Assembly: GCA_018806915.1 (NCBI GenBank)
Contig: JAGKQI010000098.1
Location: 2,294,001-2,358,000, forward strand
Direction of reading: 5' to 3'
Length of the DNA: 64,000 nt
From: Phytophthora colocasiae
Taxonomy: Eukaryota; Oomycota; Peronosporomycetes; Peronosporales; Peronosporaceae
This document shows positions 23,914 through 37,715 of the stretch, piece after piece. A program made the translations under genes and the position numbers. Position 1 is the first letter of the stretch, and each line of letters begins with the position of its first letter. Below the pieces are notes generated by a model. That model was not told the DNA's origin and made no database searches. It saw only the letters and a program-made list of their open reading frames with translations.

Positions 23914-24809
23914 AGAACAGCTTTCATTGGAAGAAGTTCGTATAGCAGTGATAATAGACCTCACTGGCGACAGTGACGCGGATACCAGTCAATCGGAAAT
24001 TGCAGGAAGATAGTGGAGACCTTGAAGTTGAAGATCAGTGACTTTCGAAGATCGCAATGGGAGGAATGACACAGCACCAGACAGGCAAGGACACAGTAGA
24101 GCAGAGAGGCGAGGCGACATGAACACAAGGCAATGAACGGAGGAGAAGGCACCCAAGGAGTCGCCGAGGGAGGGTCCTGACGGTGGCAGGCACTATACTT
24201 AGGATAGGTGTAGAGATAGCGGGGCTACGGTAGTTAGGAGAGCTCTGTGGCGTGCGGCTGGCCGTCAAAACTCTCAGTTACGATTTTGCGCGACCGTGCA
24301 GAGTTAAGTAACTAAGAAGTGATTTACGCGTGAAGTGCGGCAACTGGTCGGCTTCACCCAACAGCATTTTTGAGGGTTATCTGGGGGAGTGGCCTTGTTC
24401 TGCGGTGTACTGACCGGCGAGGACCTCTAGGGTAATACGCTCAGGAGGCACGGAGTTCTGAGGTACGACGATGAGGATGCATGCGTAGTGTGGCGGGGAA
24501 CGCGGCTAGCAACCGCGCAGTTGTGGTGCTTATCGATAGCGTCTCGACTAGAGTGTTCACTTCAACTTCAATGTGGTGTTACATTCATCTTGTATAGTAC
24601 ATGTTGTATATTGGGATTAGTACGAGGACAAGCTACAGATCTACCCAAGACTGTAGTTGCTACAAAACGTCTTCTCCCTAGCCGTCTCTACTGGACAATG
24701 TCCGCCGGGGTCCCTCTCTGGTGACGTGCTGACTCTAGTTCCTGCTTGCGTGACCACTGGCTCCCTTCGAAGTTGGAATTTCATGGCGTAAAAGGAAGTA
24801 AAGCCGACA
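23885..24809 (+). repeat. Right LTR of element A (925 bp)
   Basis: Pairs with 14655-15579. Private substitutions relative to the other three LTRs of the family occur near 23956, 24175 and 24620. It is followed by GTAT (24810-24813) and resumed satellite sequence. Confidence 0.95.
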
Positions 24810-27800
24810 GTATGTCTGGTTTTGTTTAAGTAACTATCGTAGGTGATAGCGACCGCTCGAACCATACAAAAAAACTGCGACAGGTGCTTTAGCTAAAAAA
24901 ATCACTTGATGTATTGCTGTGCACACTAAAATTACCGGACGTATACTATTCCATTCCACTGGACCTGTACTGAGCGCAAGGGTGAGCTACTGTATAATAG
25001 TAGTCAAATACGTGAGGTTCTGGTGTAGTGGTAAAGCCGTTGAGTTCATTCCAGTTCCTTTAGTGTCTGACCTCTTCGGAATAAAAAGAATGCGTCGACT
25101 TCCTTGAACACGTCTGCTGCTACTCCACTACAGCAGAAGCTTCTTCCTCTCAACCTGTTCAAAGAACAACAACCACTTTTTTCCTATCGTCTGGTTCGAT
25201 AATCCATTCCACAGCCTCCGTACTGCATCTGACTGTGACGATTCCAATACCCGCCTCCTTCTAATTAGCAATTCTTTTTTGGACCTTGTCCTCCTTCGTA
25301 TTGAAATTTCGGAGTTCCTGACAAAACACGAGCGCAAGACCCCAGTTATGCCACTTTAGCTTTCGCGGGACAATGCACCGGAAGATAGAGAAATGCGACA
25401 GCAAGTTAACATCAAGGTCGAATTGTCAGATCTTCACGCGGCGGACGAAGAGGAGGCCAGCAAGCCAGGTTACGCCATACTCACGTAGAGCCTCGCGATG
25501 AGCATCCGCATCGGAAGCGAGGGCGCCATCCGCTGCCAGGAGGAAGCAATGTCCAGAGGATATGGGTGATACCCAGCGCAGATGTAAATACCAACTGGTA
25601 AGTTCATTCCGGGGTACCTCGTGATGTAGTTATTTGAATAAATTAACTCTTTTATTTCCTCATCTATATCTGTTACGCATGTCGTTAGTTGAATCAAGGC
25701 AATCGTATGTCTGGTTTTGTTTAAGTAACTATCGTAGGTGATAGCGACCGCTCGAACCATACAAAAAAACTGCGACAGGTGCTTTAGCTAAAAACATCAC
25801 TTGATGCATTGCTGTGCACACTAAAGTTACCGGACGTATACTATTCCATTCCACTGGACCTGTACTGAGCGCAAGGGTGAGCTACTGTATAATAGTAGTC
25901 AAATACGTGAGGTTCTGGTGTAGTGGTAAAGCCGTTGAGTTCATTCCAGTTCCTTTAGTGTCACCTGACCTCTTCGGAATAAAAAGAATGCGTCGACTTC
26001 CTTGAACATGTCTGCTGCTACTCCACTACAGCAGAAGCTTCTTCCTCTCAACCTGTTCAAAGAACAACAACCACTTTTTTCCTATCGTCTGGTTCGATAA
26101 TCCATTCCACAGCCTCCGTACTGCATCTGACTGTGACGATTCCAATACCCGCCTCCTTCCAATTAGCAATTCTTTTTTGGACCTTGTCCTCCTTCGTATT
26201 AAAATTTCGGAGTTCCTGACAAAACACGAGCGCAAGACCCCAGTTATGCCACTTTAGCTTTCGCGGGACAATGCACCGGAAGATAGAGAAATGCGACAGC
26301 AAGTTAACATCAAGGTCGAATTGTCAGATCTTCACGCGGCGGACGAAGAGGAGGCCAGCAAGCCAGGTTACGCCATACTCACGTAGAGCCTCGCGATGAG
26401 CATCCGCATCGGAAGCGAGGGCGCCATCCGCTGCCAGGAGGAAGCAATGTCCAGAGGATATGGGTGATACCCAGCGCAGATGTAAATACCAACTGGTAAG
26501 TTCATTCCGGGGTACCTCGTGATGTAGTTATTTGAATAAATTAACTCTTTTATTTCCTCATCTATATCTGTTACGCATGTCGTTAGTTGAATCAAGGCAA
26601 TCGTATGTCTGGTTTTGTTTAAGTAACTATCGTAGGTGATAGCGACCGCTCGAACCATACAAAAAATTGCGACAGGTGCTTTAGCTAAAAAAGTCACTTG
26701 ATGTATTGCTGTGCACACTAAAGTTACCGGACGTATACTATTCCATTCCACTGGACCTGTACTGAGCGCAAGGGTGAGCTACTGTATAATAGTAGTCAAA
26801 TACGTGAGGTTCTGGTGTAGTGGTAAAGCCGTTGAGTTCATTCCAGTTCCTTTAGTGTCTGACCTCTTCGGAATAAAAAGAATGCGTCGACTTCCTTGAA
26901 CATGTCTGCTGCTACTCCACTACAGCAGAAGCTTCTTCCTCTCAACCTGTTCAAAGAACAACAACCACTTTTTTCCTATCGTCTGGTTCGATAATCCATT
27001 CCACAGCCTCCGTACTGCATCTGACTGTGACGATTCCAATACCCGCCTCCTTCCAATTAGCAATTCTTTTTTGGACCTTGTCCTCCTTCGTATTAAAATT
27101 TCGGAGTTCCTGACAAAACACGAGCGCAAGACCCCAGTTATGCCACTTTAGCTTTCGCGGGACAATGCACCGGAAGATAGAGAAATGCGACAGCAAGTTA
27201 ACATCAAGGTCGAATTGTCAGATCTTCACGCGGCGGACGAAGAGGAGGCCAGCAAGCCAGGTTAAGCCATACTCACGTAGAGCCTCGCGATGAGCATCCG
27301 CATCGGAAGCGAGGGCGCCATCCGCTGCCAGGAGGAAGCAATGTCCAGAGGATATGGGTGATACCCAGCGCAGATGTAAATACCAACTGGTAAGTTCATT
27401 CCGGGGTACCTCGTGATGTAGTTATTTGACTAAATTAACTCTTTTATTTCCTCATCTATATCTGTTACGCATGTCGTTAGTTGAATCAAGGCAATCGTAT
27501 GTCTGGTTTTGTTTAAGTAACTATCGTAGGTGATAGCGACCGCTCGAACCATACAAAAAATTGCGACAGGTGCTTTGGCTAAAAAAGTCACTTGATGTAT
27601 TGCTGTGCACACTAAAGTTACCGGACGTATACTATTCCATTCCACTGGACCTGTACTGAGCGCAAGGGTGAGCTACTGTATAATAGTAGTCAAATACGTG
27701 AGGTTCTGGTGTAGTGGTAAAGCCGTTGAGTTCATTCCAGTTCCTTTAGTGTCTGACCTCTTCGGAATAAAAAGAATGCGTCGACTTCCTTGAACACGTC

Positions 27801-30800
27801 TGCTGCTACTCCACTACAGCAGAAGCTTCTTCCTCTCAACCTGTTCAAAGAACAACAACCACTTTTTTTCCTATCGTCTGGTTCGATAATCCATTCCACA
27901 GCCTCCGTACTGCATCTGACTGTGACGATTCCAATACCCGCCTCCTTCCAATTAGCAATTCTTTTTTGGACCTTGTCCTCCTCCGTATTGAAATTTCGGA
28001 GTTCCTGACAAAACACGAGCGCAAGACCCCAGTTATGCCACTTTAGCTTTCGCGGGACAATGCACCGGAAGATAGAGAAATGCGACAGCAAGTTAACATC
28101 AAGGTCGAATTGTCAGATCTTCACGCGGCGGACGAAGAGGAGGCCAGCAAGCCAGGTTACGCCATACTCACGTAGAGCCTCGCGATGAGCATCCGCATCG
28201 GAAGCGAGGGCGCCATCCGCTGCCAGGAGGAAGCAATGTCCAGAGGATATGGGTGATACCCAGCGCAGATGTAAATACCAACTGGTAAGTTCATTCCGGG
28301 GTACCTCGTGATGTAGTTATTTGACTAAATTAACTCTTTTATTTCCTCATCTATATCTGTTACGCATGTCGTTAGTTGAATCAAGGCAATCGTATGTCTG
28401 GTTTTGTTTAAGTAACTATCGTAGGTGATAGCGACCGCTCGAACCATACAAAAAAATTGCGACAGGTGCTTTAGCTAAAAAAGTCACTTGATGTATTGCT
28501 GTGCACACTAAAGTTACCGGACGTATACTATTCCATTCCACTGGACCTGTACTGAGCGCAAGGGTGAGCTACTGTATAATAGTAGTCAAATACGTGAGGT
28601 TCTGGTGTAGTGGTAAAGCCGTTGAGTTCATTCCAGTTCCTTTAGTGTCTGACCTCTTCGGAATAAAAAGAATGCGTCGACTTCCTTGAACACGTCTGCT
28701 GCTACTCCACTACAGCAGAAGCTTCTTCCTCTCAACCTGTTCAAAGAACAACAACCACTTTTTTTCCTATCGTCTGGTTCGATAATCCATTCCACAGCCT
28801 CCGTACTGCATCTGACTGTGACGATTCCAATACCCGCCTCCTTCTAATTAGCAATTCTTTTTTGGACCTTGTCCTCCTTCGTATTGAAATTTCGGAGTTC
28901 CTGACAAAACACGAGCGCAAGACCCCAGTTATGCCACTTTAGCTTTCGCGGGACAATGCACCGGAAGATAGAGAAATGCGACAGCAAGTTAACATCAAGG
29001 TCGAATTGTCAGATCTTCACGCGGCGGACGAAGAGGAGGCCAGCAAGCCAGGTTACGCCATACTCACGTAGAGCCTCGCGATGAGCATCCGCATCGGAAG
29101 CGAGGGCGCCATCCGCTGCCAGGAGGAAGCAATGTCCAGAGGATATGGGTGATACCCAGCGCAGATGTAAATACCAACTGGTAAGTTCATTCCGGGGTAC
29201 CTCGTGATGTAGTTATTTGACTAAATTAACTCTTTTATTTCCTCATCTATATCTGTTACGCATGTCGTTAGTTGAATCAAGGCAATCGTATGTCTGGTTT
29301 TGTTTAAGTAACTATCGTAGGTGATAGCGACCGCTCGAACCATACAAAAAAACTGCGACAGGTGCTTTAGCTAAAAACATCACTTGATGCATTGCTGTGC
29401 ACACTAAAGTTACCGGACGTATACTATTCCATTCCACTGGACCTGTACTGAGCGCAAGGGTGAGCTACTGTATAATAGTAGTCAAATACGTGAGGTTCTG
29501 GTGTAGTGGTAAAGCCGTTGAGTTCATTCCAGTTCCTTTAGTGTCTGACCTCTTCGGAATAAAAAGAATGCGTCGACTTCCTTGAACATGTCTGCTGCTA
29601 CTCCACTACAGCAGAAGCTTCTTCCTCTCAACCTGTTCAAAGAACAACAACCACTTTTTTCCTATCGTCTGGTTCGATAATCCATTCCACAGCCTCCGTA
29701 CTGCATCTGACTGTGACGATTCCAATACCCGCCTCCTTCCAATTAGCAATTCTTTTTTGGACCTTGTCCTCCTCCGTATTGAAATTTCGGAGTTCCTGAC
29801 AAAACACGAGCGCAAGACCCCAGTTATGCCACTTTAGCTTTCGCGGGACAATGCACCGGAAGATAGAGAAATGCGACAGCAAGTTAACATCAAGGTCGAA
29901 TTGTCAGATCTTCACGCGGCGGACGAAGAGGAGGCCAGCAAGCCAGGTTACGCCATACTCACGTAGAGCCTCGCGATGAGCATCCGCATCGGAAGCGAGG
30001 GCGCCATCCGCTGCCAGGAGGAAGCAATGTCCAGAGGATATGGGTGATACCCAGCGCAGATGTAAATACCAACTGGTAAGTTCATTCCGGGGTACCTCGT
30101 GATGTAGTTATTTGAATAAATTAACTCTTTTATTTCCTCATCTATATCTGTTACGCATGTCGTTAGTTGAATCAAGGCAATCGTATGTCTGGTTTTGTTT
30201 AAGTAACTATCGTAGGTGATAGCGACCGCTCGAACCATACAAAAACTGCGACAGGTGCTTTAGCTAAAAACATCACTTGATGCATTGCTGTGCACACTAA
30301 AGTTACCGGACGTATACTATTCCATTCCACTGGACCTGTACTGAGCGCAAGGGTGAGCTACTGTATAATAGTAGTCAAATACGTGAGGTTCTGGTGTAGT
30401 GGTAAAGCCGTTGAGTTCATTCCAGTTCCTTTAGTGTCTGACCTCTTCGGAATAAAAAGAATGCGTCGACTTCCTTGAACATGTCTGCTGCTACTCCACT
30501 ACAGCAGAAGCTTCTTCCTCTCAACCTGTTCAAAGAACAACAACCACTTTTTCCTATCGTCTGGTTCGATAATCCATTCCACAGCCTCCGTACTGCATCT
30601 GACTGTGACGATTCCAATACCCGCCTCCTTCCAATTAGCAATTCTTTTGGACCTTGTCCTCCTCCGTATTGAAATTTCGGAGTTCCTGACAAAACACGAG
30701 CGCAAGACCCCAGTTATGCCACTTTAGCTTTCGCGGGACAATGCACCGGAAGATAGAGAAATGCGACAGCAAGTTAACATCAAGGTCGAATTGTCAGATC

Positions 30801-33800
30801 TTCACGCGGCGGACGAAGAGGAGGCCAGCAAGCCAGGTTACGCCATACTCACGTAGAGCCTCGCGATGAGCATCCGCATCGGAAGCGAGGGCGCCATCCG
30901 CTGCCAGGAGGAAGCAATGTCCAGAGGATATGGGTGATACCCAGCGCAGATGTAAATACCAACTGGTAAGTTCATTCCGGGTACCTCGTGATGTAGTTAT
31001 TTGAATAAATTAACTCTTTTATTTCCTCATCTATATCTGTTACGCATGTCGTTAGTTGAATCAAGGCAATCGTATGTCTGGTTTTGTTTAAGTAACTATC
31101 GTAGGTGATAGCGACCGCTCGAACCATACAAAAAAACTGCGACAGGTGCTTTAGCTAAAAACATCACTTGATGCATTGCTGTGCACACTAAAGTTACCGG
31201 ACGTATACTATTCCATTCCACTGGACCTGTACTGAGCGCAAGGGTGAGCTACTGTATAATAGTAGTCAAATACGTGAGGTTCTGGTGTAGTGGTAAAGCC
31301 GTTGAGTTCATTCCAGTTCCTTTAGTGTCTGACCTCTTCGGAATAAAAAGAATGCGTCGACTTCCTTGAACACGTCTGCTGCTACTCCACTACAGCAGAA
31401 GCTTCTTCCTCTCAACCTGTTCAAAGAACAACAACCACTTTTTTCCTATCGTCTGGATCGATAATCCATTCCACAGCCTCCGTTCTGCATCTGACTGTGA
31501 CGATTCCAATACCCGCCTCCTTCTAATTAGCAATTCTTTTTTGGACCTTGTCCTCCTTCGTATTGAAATTTCGGAGTTCCTGACAAAACACGAGCGCAAG
31601 ACCCCAGTTATGCCACTTTAGCTTTCGCGGGACAATGCACCGGAAGATAGAGAAATGCGACAGCAAGTTAACATCAAGGTCGAATTGTCAGATCTTCACG
31701 CGGCGGACGAAGAGGAGGCCAGCAAGCCAGGTTACGCCATACTCACGTAGAGCCTCGCGATGAGCATCCGCATCGGAAGCGAGGGCGCCATCCGCTGCCA
31801 GGAGGAAGCAATGTCCAGAGGATATGGGTGATACCCAGCGCAGATGTAAATACCAACTGGTAAGTTCATTCCGGGGTACCTCGTGATGTAGTTATTTGAA
31901 TAAATTAACTCTTTTATTTCCTCATCTATATCTGTTACGCATGTCGTTAGTTGAATCAAGGCAATCGTATGTCTGGTTTTGTTTAAGTAACTATCGTAGG
32001 TGATAGCGACCGCTCGAACCATACAAAAAAATTGCGACAGGTGCTTTAGCTAAAAAAAATCACTTGATGTATTGCTGTGCACACTAAAATTACCGGACGT
32101 ATACTATTCCATTCCACTGGACCTGTACTGAGCGCAAGGGTGAGCTACTGTATAATAGTAGTCAAATACGTGAGGTTCTGGTGTAGTGGTAAAGCCGTTG
32201 AGTTCATTCCAGTTCCTTTAGTGTCTGACCTCTTCGGAATAAAAAGAATGCGTCGACTTCCTTGAACATGTCTGCTGCTACTCCACTACAGCAGAAGCTT
32301 CTTCCTCTCAACCTGTTCAAAGAACAACAACCACTTTTTTCCTATCGTCTGGTTCGATAATCCATTCCACAGCCTCCGTACTGCATCTGACTGTGACGAT
32401 TCCAATACCCGCCTCCTTCTAATTAGCAATTCTTTTTTGGACCTTGTCCTCCTTCGTATTGAAATTTCGGAGTTCCTGACAAAACACGAGCGCAAGACCC
32501 CAGTTATGCCACTTTAGCTTTCGCGGGACAATGCACCGGAAGATAGAGAAATGCGACAGCAAGTTAACATCAAGGTCGAATTGTCAGATCTTCACGCGGC
32601 GGACGAAGAGGAGGCCAGCAAGCCAGGTTACGCCATACTCACGTAGAGCCTCGCGATGAGCATCCGCATCGGAAGCGAGGGCGCCATCCGCTGCCAGGAG
32701 GAAGCAATGTCCAGAGGATATGGGTGATACCCAGCGCAGATGTAAATACCAACTGGTAAGTTCATTCCGGGGTACCTCGTGATGTAGTTATTTGAATAAA
32801 TTAACTCTTTTATTTCCTCATCTATATCTGTTACGCATGTCGTTAGTTGAATCAAGGCAATCGTATGTCTGGTTTTGTTTAAGTAACTATCGTAGGTGAT
32901 AGCGACCGCTCGAACCATACAAAAAATTGCGACAGGTGCTTTAGCTAAAAAAATCACTTGATGCATTGCTGTGCACACTAAAGTTACCGGACGTATACTA
33001 TTCCATTCCACTGGACCTGTACTGAGCGCAAGGGTGAGCTACTGTATAATAGTAGTCAAATACGTGAGGTTCTGGTGTAGTGGTAAAGCCGTTGAGTTCA
33101 TTCCAGTTCCTTTAGTGTCTGACCTCTTCGGAATAAAAAGAATGCGTCGACTTCCTTGAACATGTCTGCTGCTACTCCACTACAGCAGAAGCTTCTTCCT
33201 CTCAACCTGTTCAAAGAACAACAACCACTTTTTTTCCTATCGTCTGGTTCGATAATCCATTCCACAGCCTCCGTACTGCATCTGACTGTGACGATTCCAA
33301 TACCCGCCTCCTTCTAATTAGCAATTCTTTTTTGGACCTTGTCCTCCTTCGTATTGAAATTTCGGAGTTCCTGACAAAACACGAGCGCAAGACCCCAGTT
33401 ATGCCACTTTAGCTTTCGCGGGACAATGCACCGGAAGATAGAGAAATGCGACAGCAAGTTAACATCAAGGTCGAATTGTCAGATCTTCACGCGGCGGACG
33501 AAGAGGAGGCCAGCAAGCCAGGTTACGCCATACTCACGTAGAGCCTCGCGATGAGCATCCGCATCGGAAGCGAGGGCGCCATCCGCTGCCAGGAGGAAGC
33601 AATGTCCAGAGGATATGGGTGATACCCAGCGCAGATGTAAATACCAACTGGTAAGTTCATTCCGGGGTACCTCGTGATGTAGTTATTTGAATAAATTAAC
33701 TCTTTTATTTCCTCATCTATATCTGTTACGCATGTCGTTAGTTGAATCAAGGCAATCGTATGTCTGGTTTTGTTTAAGTAACTATCGTAGGTGATAGCGA

Positions 33801-36445
33801 CCGCTCGAACCATACAAAAAAACTGCGACAGGTGCTTTAGCTAAAAACATCACTTGATGCATTGCTGTGCACACTAAAGTTACCGGACGTATACTATTCC
33901 ATTCCACTGGACCTGTACTGAGCGCAAGGGTGAGCTACTGTATAATAGTAGTCAAATACGTGAGGTTCTGGTGTAGTGGTAAAGCCGTTGAGTTCATTCC
34001 AGTTCCTTTAGTGTCTGACCTCTTCGGAATAAAAAGAATGCGTCGACTTCCTTGAACATGTCTGCTGCTACTCCACTACAGCAGAAGCTTCTTCCTCTCA
34101 ACCTGTTCAAAGAACAACAACCACTTTTTTCCTATCGTCTGGTTCGATAATCCATTCCACAGCCTCCGTACTGCATCTGACTGTGACGATTCCAATACCC
34201 GCCTCCTTCCAATTAGCAATTCTTTTTTGGACCTTGTCCTCCTCCGTATTGAAATTTCGGAGTTCCTGACAAAACACGAGCGCAAGACCCCAGTTATGCC
34301 ACTTTAGCTTTCGCGGGACAATGCACCGGAAGATAGAGAAATGCGACAGCAAGTTAACATCAAGGTCGAATTGTCAGATCTTCACGCGGCGGACGAAGAG
34401 GAGGCCAGCAAGCCAGGTTACGCCATACTCACGTAGAGCCTCGCGATGAGCATCCGCATCGGAAGCGAGGGCGCCATCCGCTGCCAGGAGGAAGCAATGT
34501 CCAGAGGATATGGGTGATACCCAGCGCAGATGTAAATACCAACTGGTAAGTTCATTCCGGGGTACCTCGTGATGTAGTTATTTGACTAAATTAACTCTTT
34601 TATTTCCTCATCTATATCTGTTACGCATGTCGTTAGTTGAATCAAGGCAATCGTATGTCTGGTTTTGTTTAAGTAACTATCGTAGGTGATAGCGACCGCT
34701 CGAACCATACAAAAAATTGCGACAGGTGCTTTAGCTAAAAAAATCACTTGATGCATTGCTGTGCACACTAAAGTTACCGGACGTATACTATTCCATTCCA
34801 CTGGACCTGTACTGAGCGCAAGGGTGAGCTACTGTATAATAGTAGTCAAATACGTGAGGTTCTGGTGTAGTGGTAAAGCCGTTGAGTTCATTCCAGTTCC
34901 TTTAGTGTCTGACCTCTTCGGAATAAAAAGAATGCGTCGACTTCCTTGAACACGTCTGCTGCTACTCCACTACAGCAGAAGCTTCTTCCTCTCAACCTGT
35001 TCAAAGAACAACAACCACTTTTTTCCTATCGTCTGGTTCGATAATCCATTCCACAGCCTCCGTACTGCATCTGACTGTGACGATTCCAATACCCGCCTCC
35101 TTCCAATTAGCAATTCTTTTTTGGACCTTGTCCTCCTTCGTATTGAAATTTCGGAGTTCCTGACAAAACACGAGCGCAAGACCCCAGTTAGGCCACTTTA
35201 GCTTTCGCGGGACAATGCACCGGAAGATAGAGAAATGCGACAGCAAGTTAACATCAAGGTCGAATTGTCAGATCTTCACGCGGCGGACGAAGAGGAGGCC
35301 AGCAAGCCAGGTTACGCCATACTCACGTAGAGCCTCGCGATGAGCATCCGCATCGGAAGCGAGGGCGCCATCCGCTGCCAGGAGGAAGCAATGTCCAGAG
35401 GATATGGGTGATACCCAGCGCAGATGTAAATACCAACTGGTAAGTTCATTCCGGGGTACCTCGTGATGTAGTTATTTGACTAAATTAACTCTTTTATTTC
35501 CTCATCTATATCTGTTACGCATGTCGTTAGTTGAATCAAGGCAATCGTATGTCTGGTTTTGTTTAAGTAACTATCGTAGGTGATAGCGACCGCTCGAACC
35601 ATACAAAAAAATTGCGACAGGTGCTTTAGCTAAAAAAATCACTTGATGTATTGCTGTGCACACTAACGTTACCGGACGTATACTATTCCATTCCACTGGA
35701 CCTGTACTGAGCGCAAGGGTGAGCTACTGTATAATAGTAGTCAAATACGTGAGGTTCTGGTGTAGTGGTAAAGCCGTTGAGTTCATTCCAGTTCCTTTAG
35801 TGTCTGACCTCTTCGGAATAAAAAGAATGCGTCGACTTCCTTGAACATGTCTGCTGCTACTCCACTACAGCAGAAGCTTCTTCCTCTCAACCTGTTCAAA
35901 GAACAACAACCACTTTTTTCCTATCGTCTGGTTCGATAATCCATTCCACAGCCTCCGTACTGCATCTGACTGTGACGATTCCAATACCCGCCTCCTTCCA
36001 ATTAGCAATTCTTTTTTGGACCTTGTCCTCCTTCGTATTAAAATTTCGGAGTTCCTGACAAAACACGAGCGCAAGACCCCAGTTATGCCACTTTAGCTTT
36101 CGCGGGACAATGCACCGGAAGATAGAGAAATGCGACAGCAAGTTAACATCAAGGTCGAATTGTCAGATCTTCACGCGGCGGACGAAGAGGAGGCCAGCAA
36201 GCCAGGTTACGCCATACTCACGTAGAGCCTCGCGATGAGCATCCGCATCGGAAGCGAGGGCGCCATCCGCTGCCAGGAGGAAGCAATGTCCAGAGGATAT
36301 GGGTGATACCCAGCGCAGATGTAAATACCAACTGGTAAGTTCATTCCGGGGTACCTCGTGATGTAGTTATTTGACTAAATTAACTCTTTTATTTCCTCAT
36401 CTATATCTGTTACGCATGTCGTTAGTTGAATCAAGGCAATCGTAT
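24810..36445. repeat. Satellite array, segment 2 (13 units)
   Basis: 11,636 bp, almost exactly 13 x 895. TGCACACTAA landmarks lie near 24919, 25814, 26711, 27605, 28501, 29397, 30290, 31181, 32077, 32971, 33867, 34761 and 35656. Variant positions (GATGTATTG vs GATGCATTG; TTGAATAAAT vs TTGACTAAAT; CCTTCCAATT vs CCTTCTAATT) mix between neighbours in no simple alternation, as expected from repeated unequal exchange or conversion. The first and last four bases are the GTAT duplications of elements A and A-prime. Confidence 0.97.
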
Positions 36446-37370
36446 TGTGGACAAATGTCACCACTCATTCGTGAAGAACAGCTTTCATTGGAAGAAGTTC
36501 GTATAGCAGTGATAATTGACCTCACTGGCGACAGTGACGCGGATACCAGTCAATCGGAAATTGCAGGAAGATAGTGGAGACCTTGAAGTTGAAGATCAGT
36601 GACTTTCGAAGATCGCAATGGGAGGAATGACACAGCACCAGACAGGCAAGGACACAGTAGAGCAGAGAGGCGAGGCGACATGAACACAAGGCAATGAACG
36701 GAGGAGAAGGCACCCAAGGAGTCGCCGAGGGAGGATCCTGACGGTGGCAGGCACTATACTTAGGATAGGTGTAGAGATAGCGGGGCTACGGTAGTTAGGA
36801 GAGCTCTGTGGCGTGCGGCTGGCCGTCAAAACTCTCAGTTACGATTTTGCGCGACCGTGCAGAGTTAAGTAACTAAGAAGTGATTTACGCGTGAAGTGCG
36901 GCAACTGGTCGGCTTCACCCAACAGCATTTTTGAGGGTTATCTGGGGGAGTGGCCTTGTTCTGCGGTGTACTGACCGGCGAGGACCTCTAGGGTAATACG
37001 CTCAGGAGGCACGGAGTTCTGAGGTACGACGATGAGGATGCATGCGTAGTGTGGCGGGGAACGCGGCTAGCAACCGCGCAGTTGTGGTGCTTATCGATAG
37101 CGTCTCGACTAGAGTGTTCACTTCAACTTCAATGTGGTGTTACATTCATCTTGTATAGTACATGTTGTATATTGGGATTAGCACGAGGACAAGCTACAGA
37201 TCTACCCAAGACTGTAGTTGCTACAAAACGTCTTCTCCCTAGCCGTCTCTACTGGACAATGTCCGCCGGGGTCCCTCTCTGGTGACGTGCTGACTCTAGT
37301 TCCTGCTTGCGTGACCACTGGCTCCCTTCGAAGTTGGAATTTCATGGCGTAAAAGGAAGTAAAGCCGACA
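36446..37370 (+). repeat. Left LTR of A-prime (925 bp)
   Basis: TGTGG...CGACA, aligned with 45711-46635. I see no difference between the two at the positions that vary in element A. Confidence 0.95.
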
Positions 37371-37715
37371 TGGTGGTCATTACAGTGGCTTTCTGGGCAA
37401 ACGTTTGCAATAATGGTGGACTTTGCGAGCCTAGTCACAGTGGGCAAGAACCATAAGCGGGAACATCCTGTACTGGGGATGGTGCAATACTGGCACTAGA
37501 CAACACTGGTCTATCCGTTAGAAGTTAGAAGTATGGGCAATAAGGCCTGTATCAGACACAGACACAGATGAGAGCCATTACTGAGTTCCTAAGCACTGCA
37601 CAGTTTACAGAATTAGATATTGACACGGAAAGCACGGATACTGAACATACGGATGAGTTTTGTATTACAGAAGTACACGGACACGGACACAAATAAGGAA
37701 GTTTAGCTGAAGATC
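37371..37715 (+). other. Primer-binding site and leader of A-prime
   Basis: Same 345-nt layout as in element A. TGGTGGTCATTACAGTGG at 37371-37388 is the candidate tRNA primer site, followed by a non-coding leader with ACACGG-type words before the gag ATG. Confidence 0.55.

Larger units (their letters stand above)
14655..24809 (+). mobile_element. Ty3/Gypsy LTR retrotransposon, element A (10,155 bp)
   Basis: Complete element bounded by 925-bp LTRs that begin TGTGG and end CGACA, with the 4-bp target duplication GTAT. Internal order: leader, gag (capsid, then a CCHC knuckle), a -1 frame change, a charged linker, aspartic protease, RT, RNase H, integrase and a chromodomain-like tail. RT before integrase makes it Ty3/Gypsy (Metaviridae). 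It carries several inactivating changes: TAG at 17407, TGA at 17593, a 44-bp deletion near 19058, TGA at 19411 and TAG at 23212. The LTRs differ at no fewer than five positions (for example 14726 vs 23956, 14733 vs 23963, and one near 14945 vs 24175), so it is young but not brand new. Confidence 0.95.
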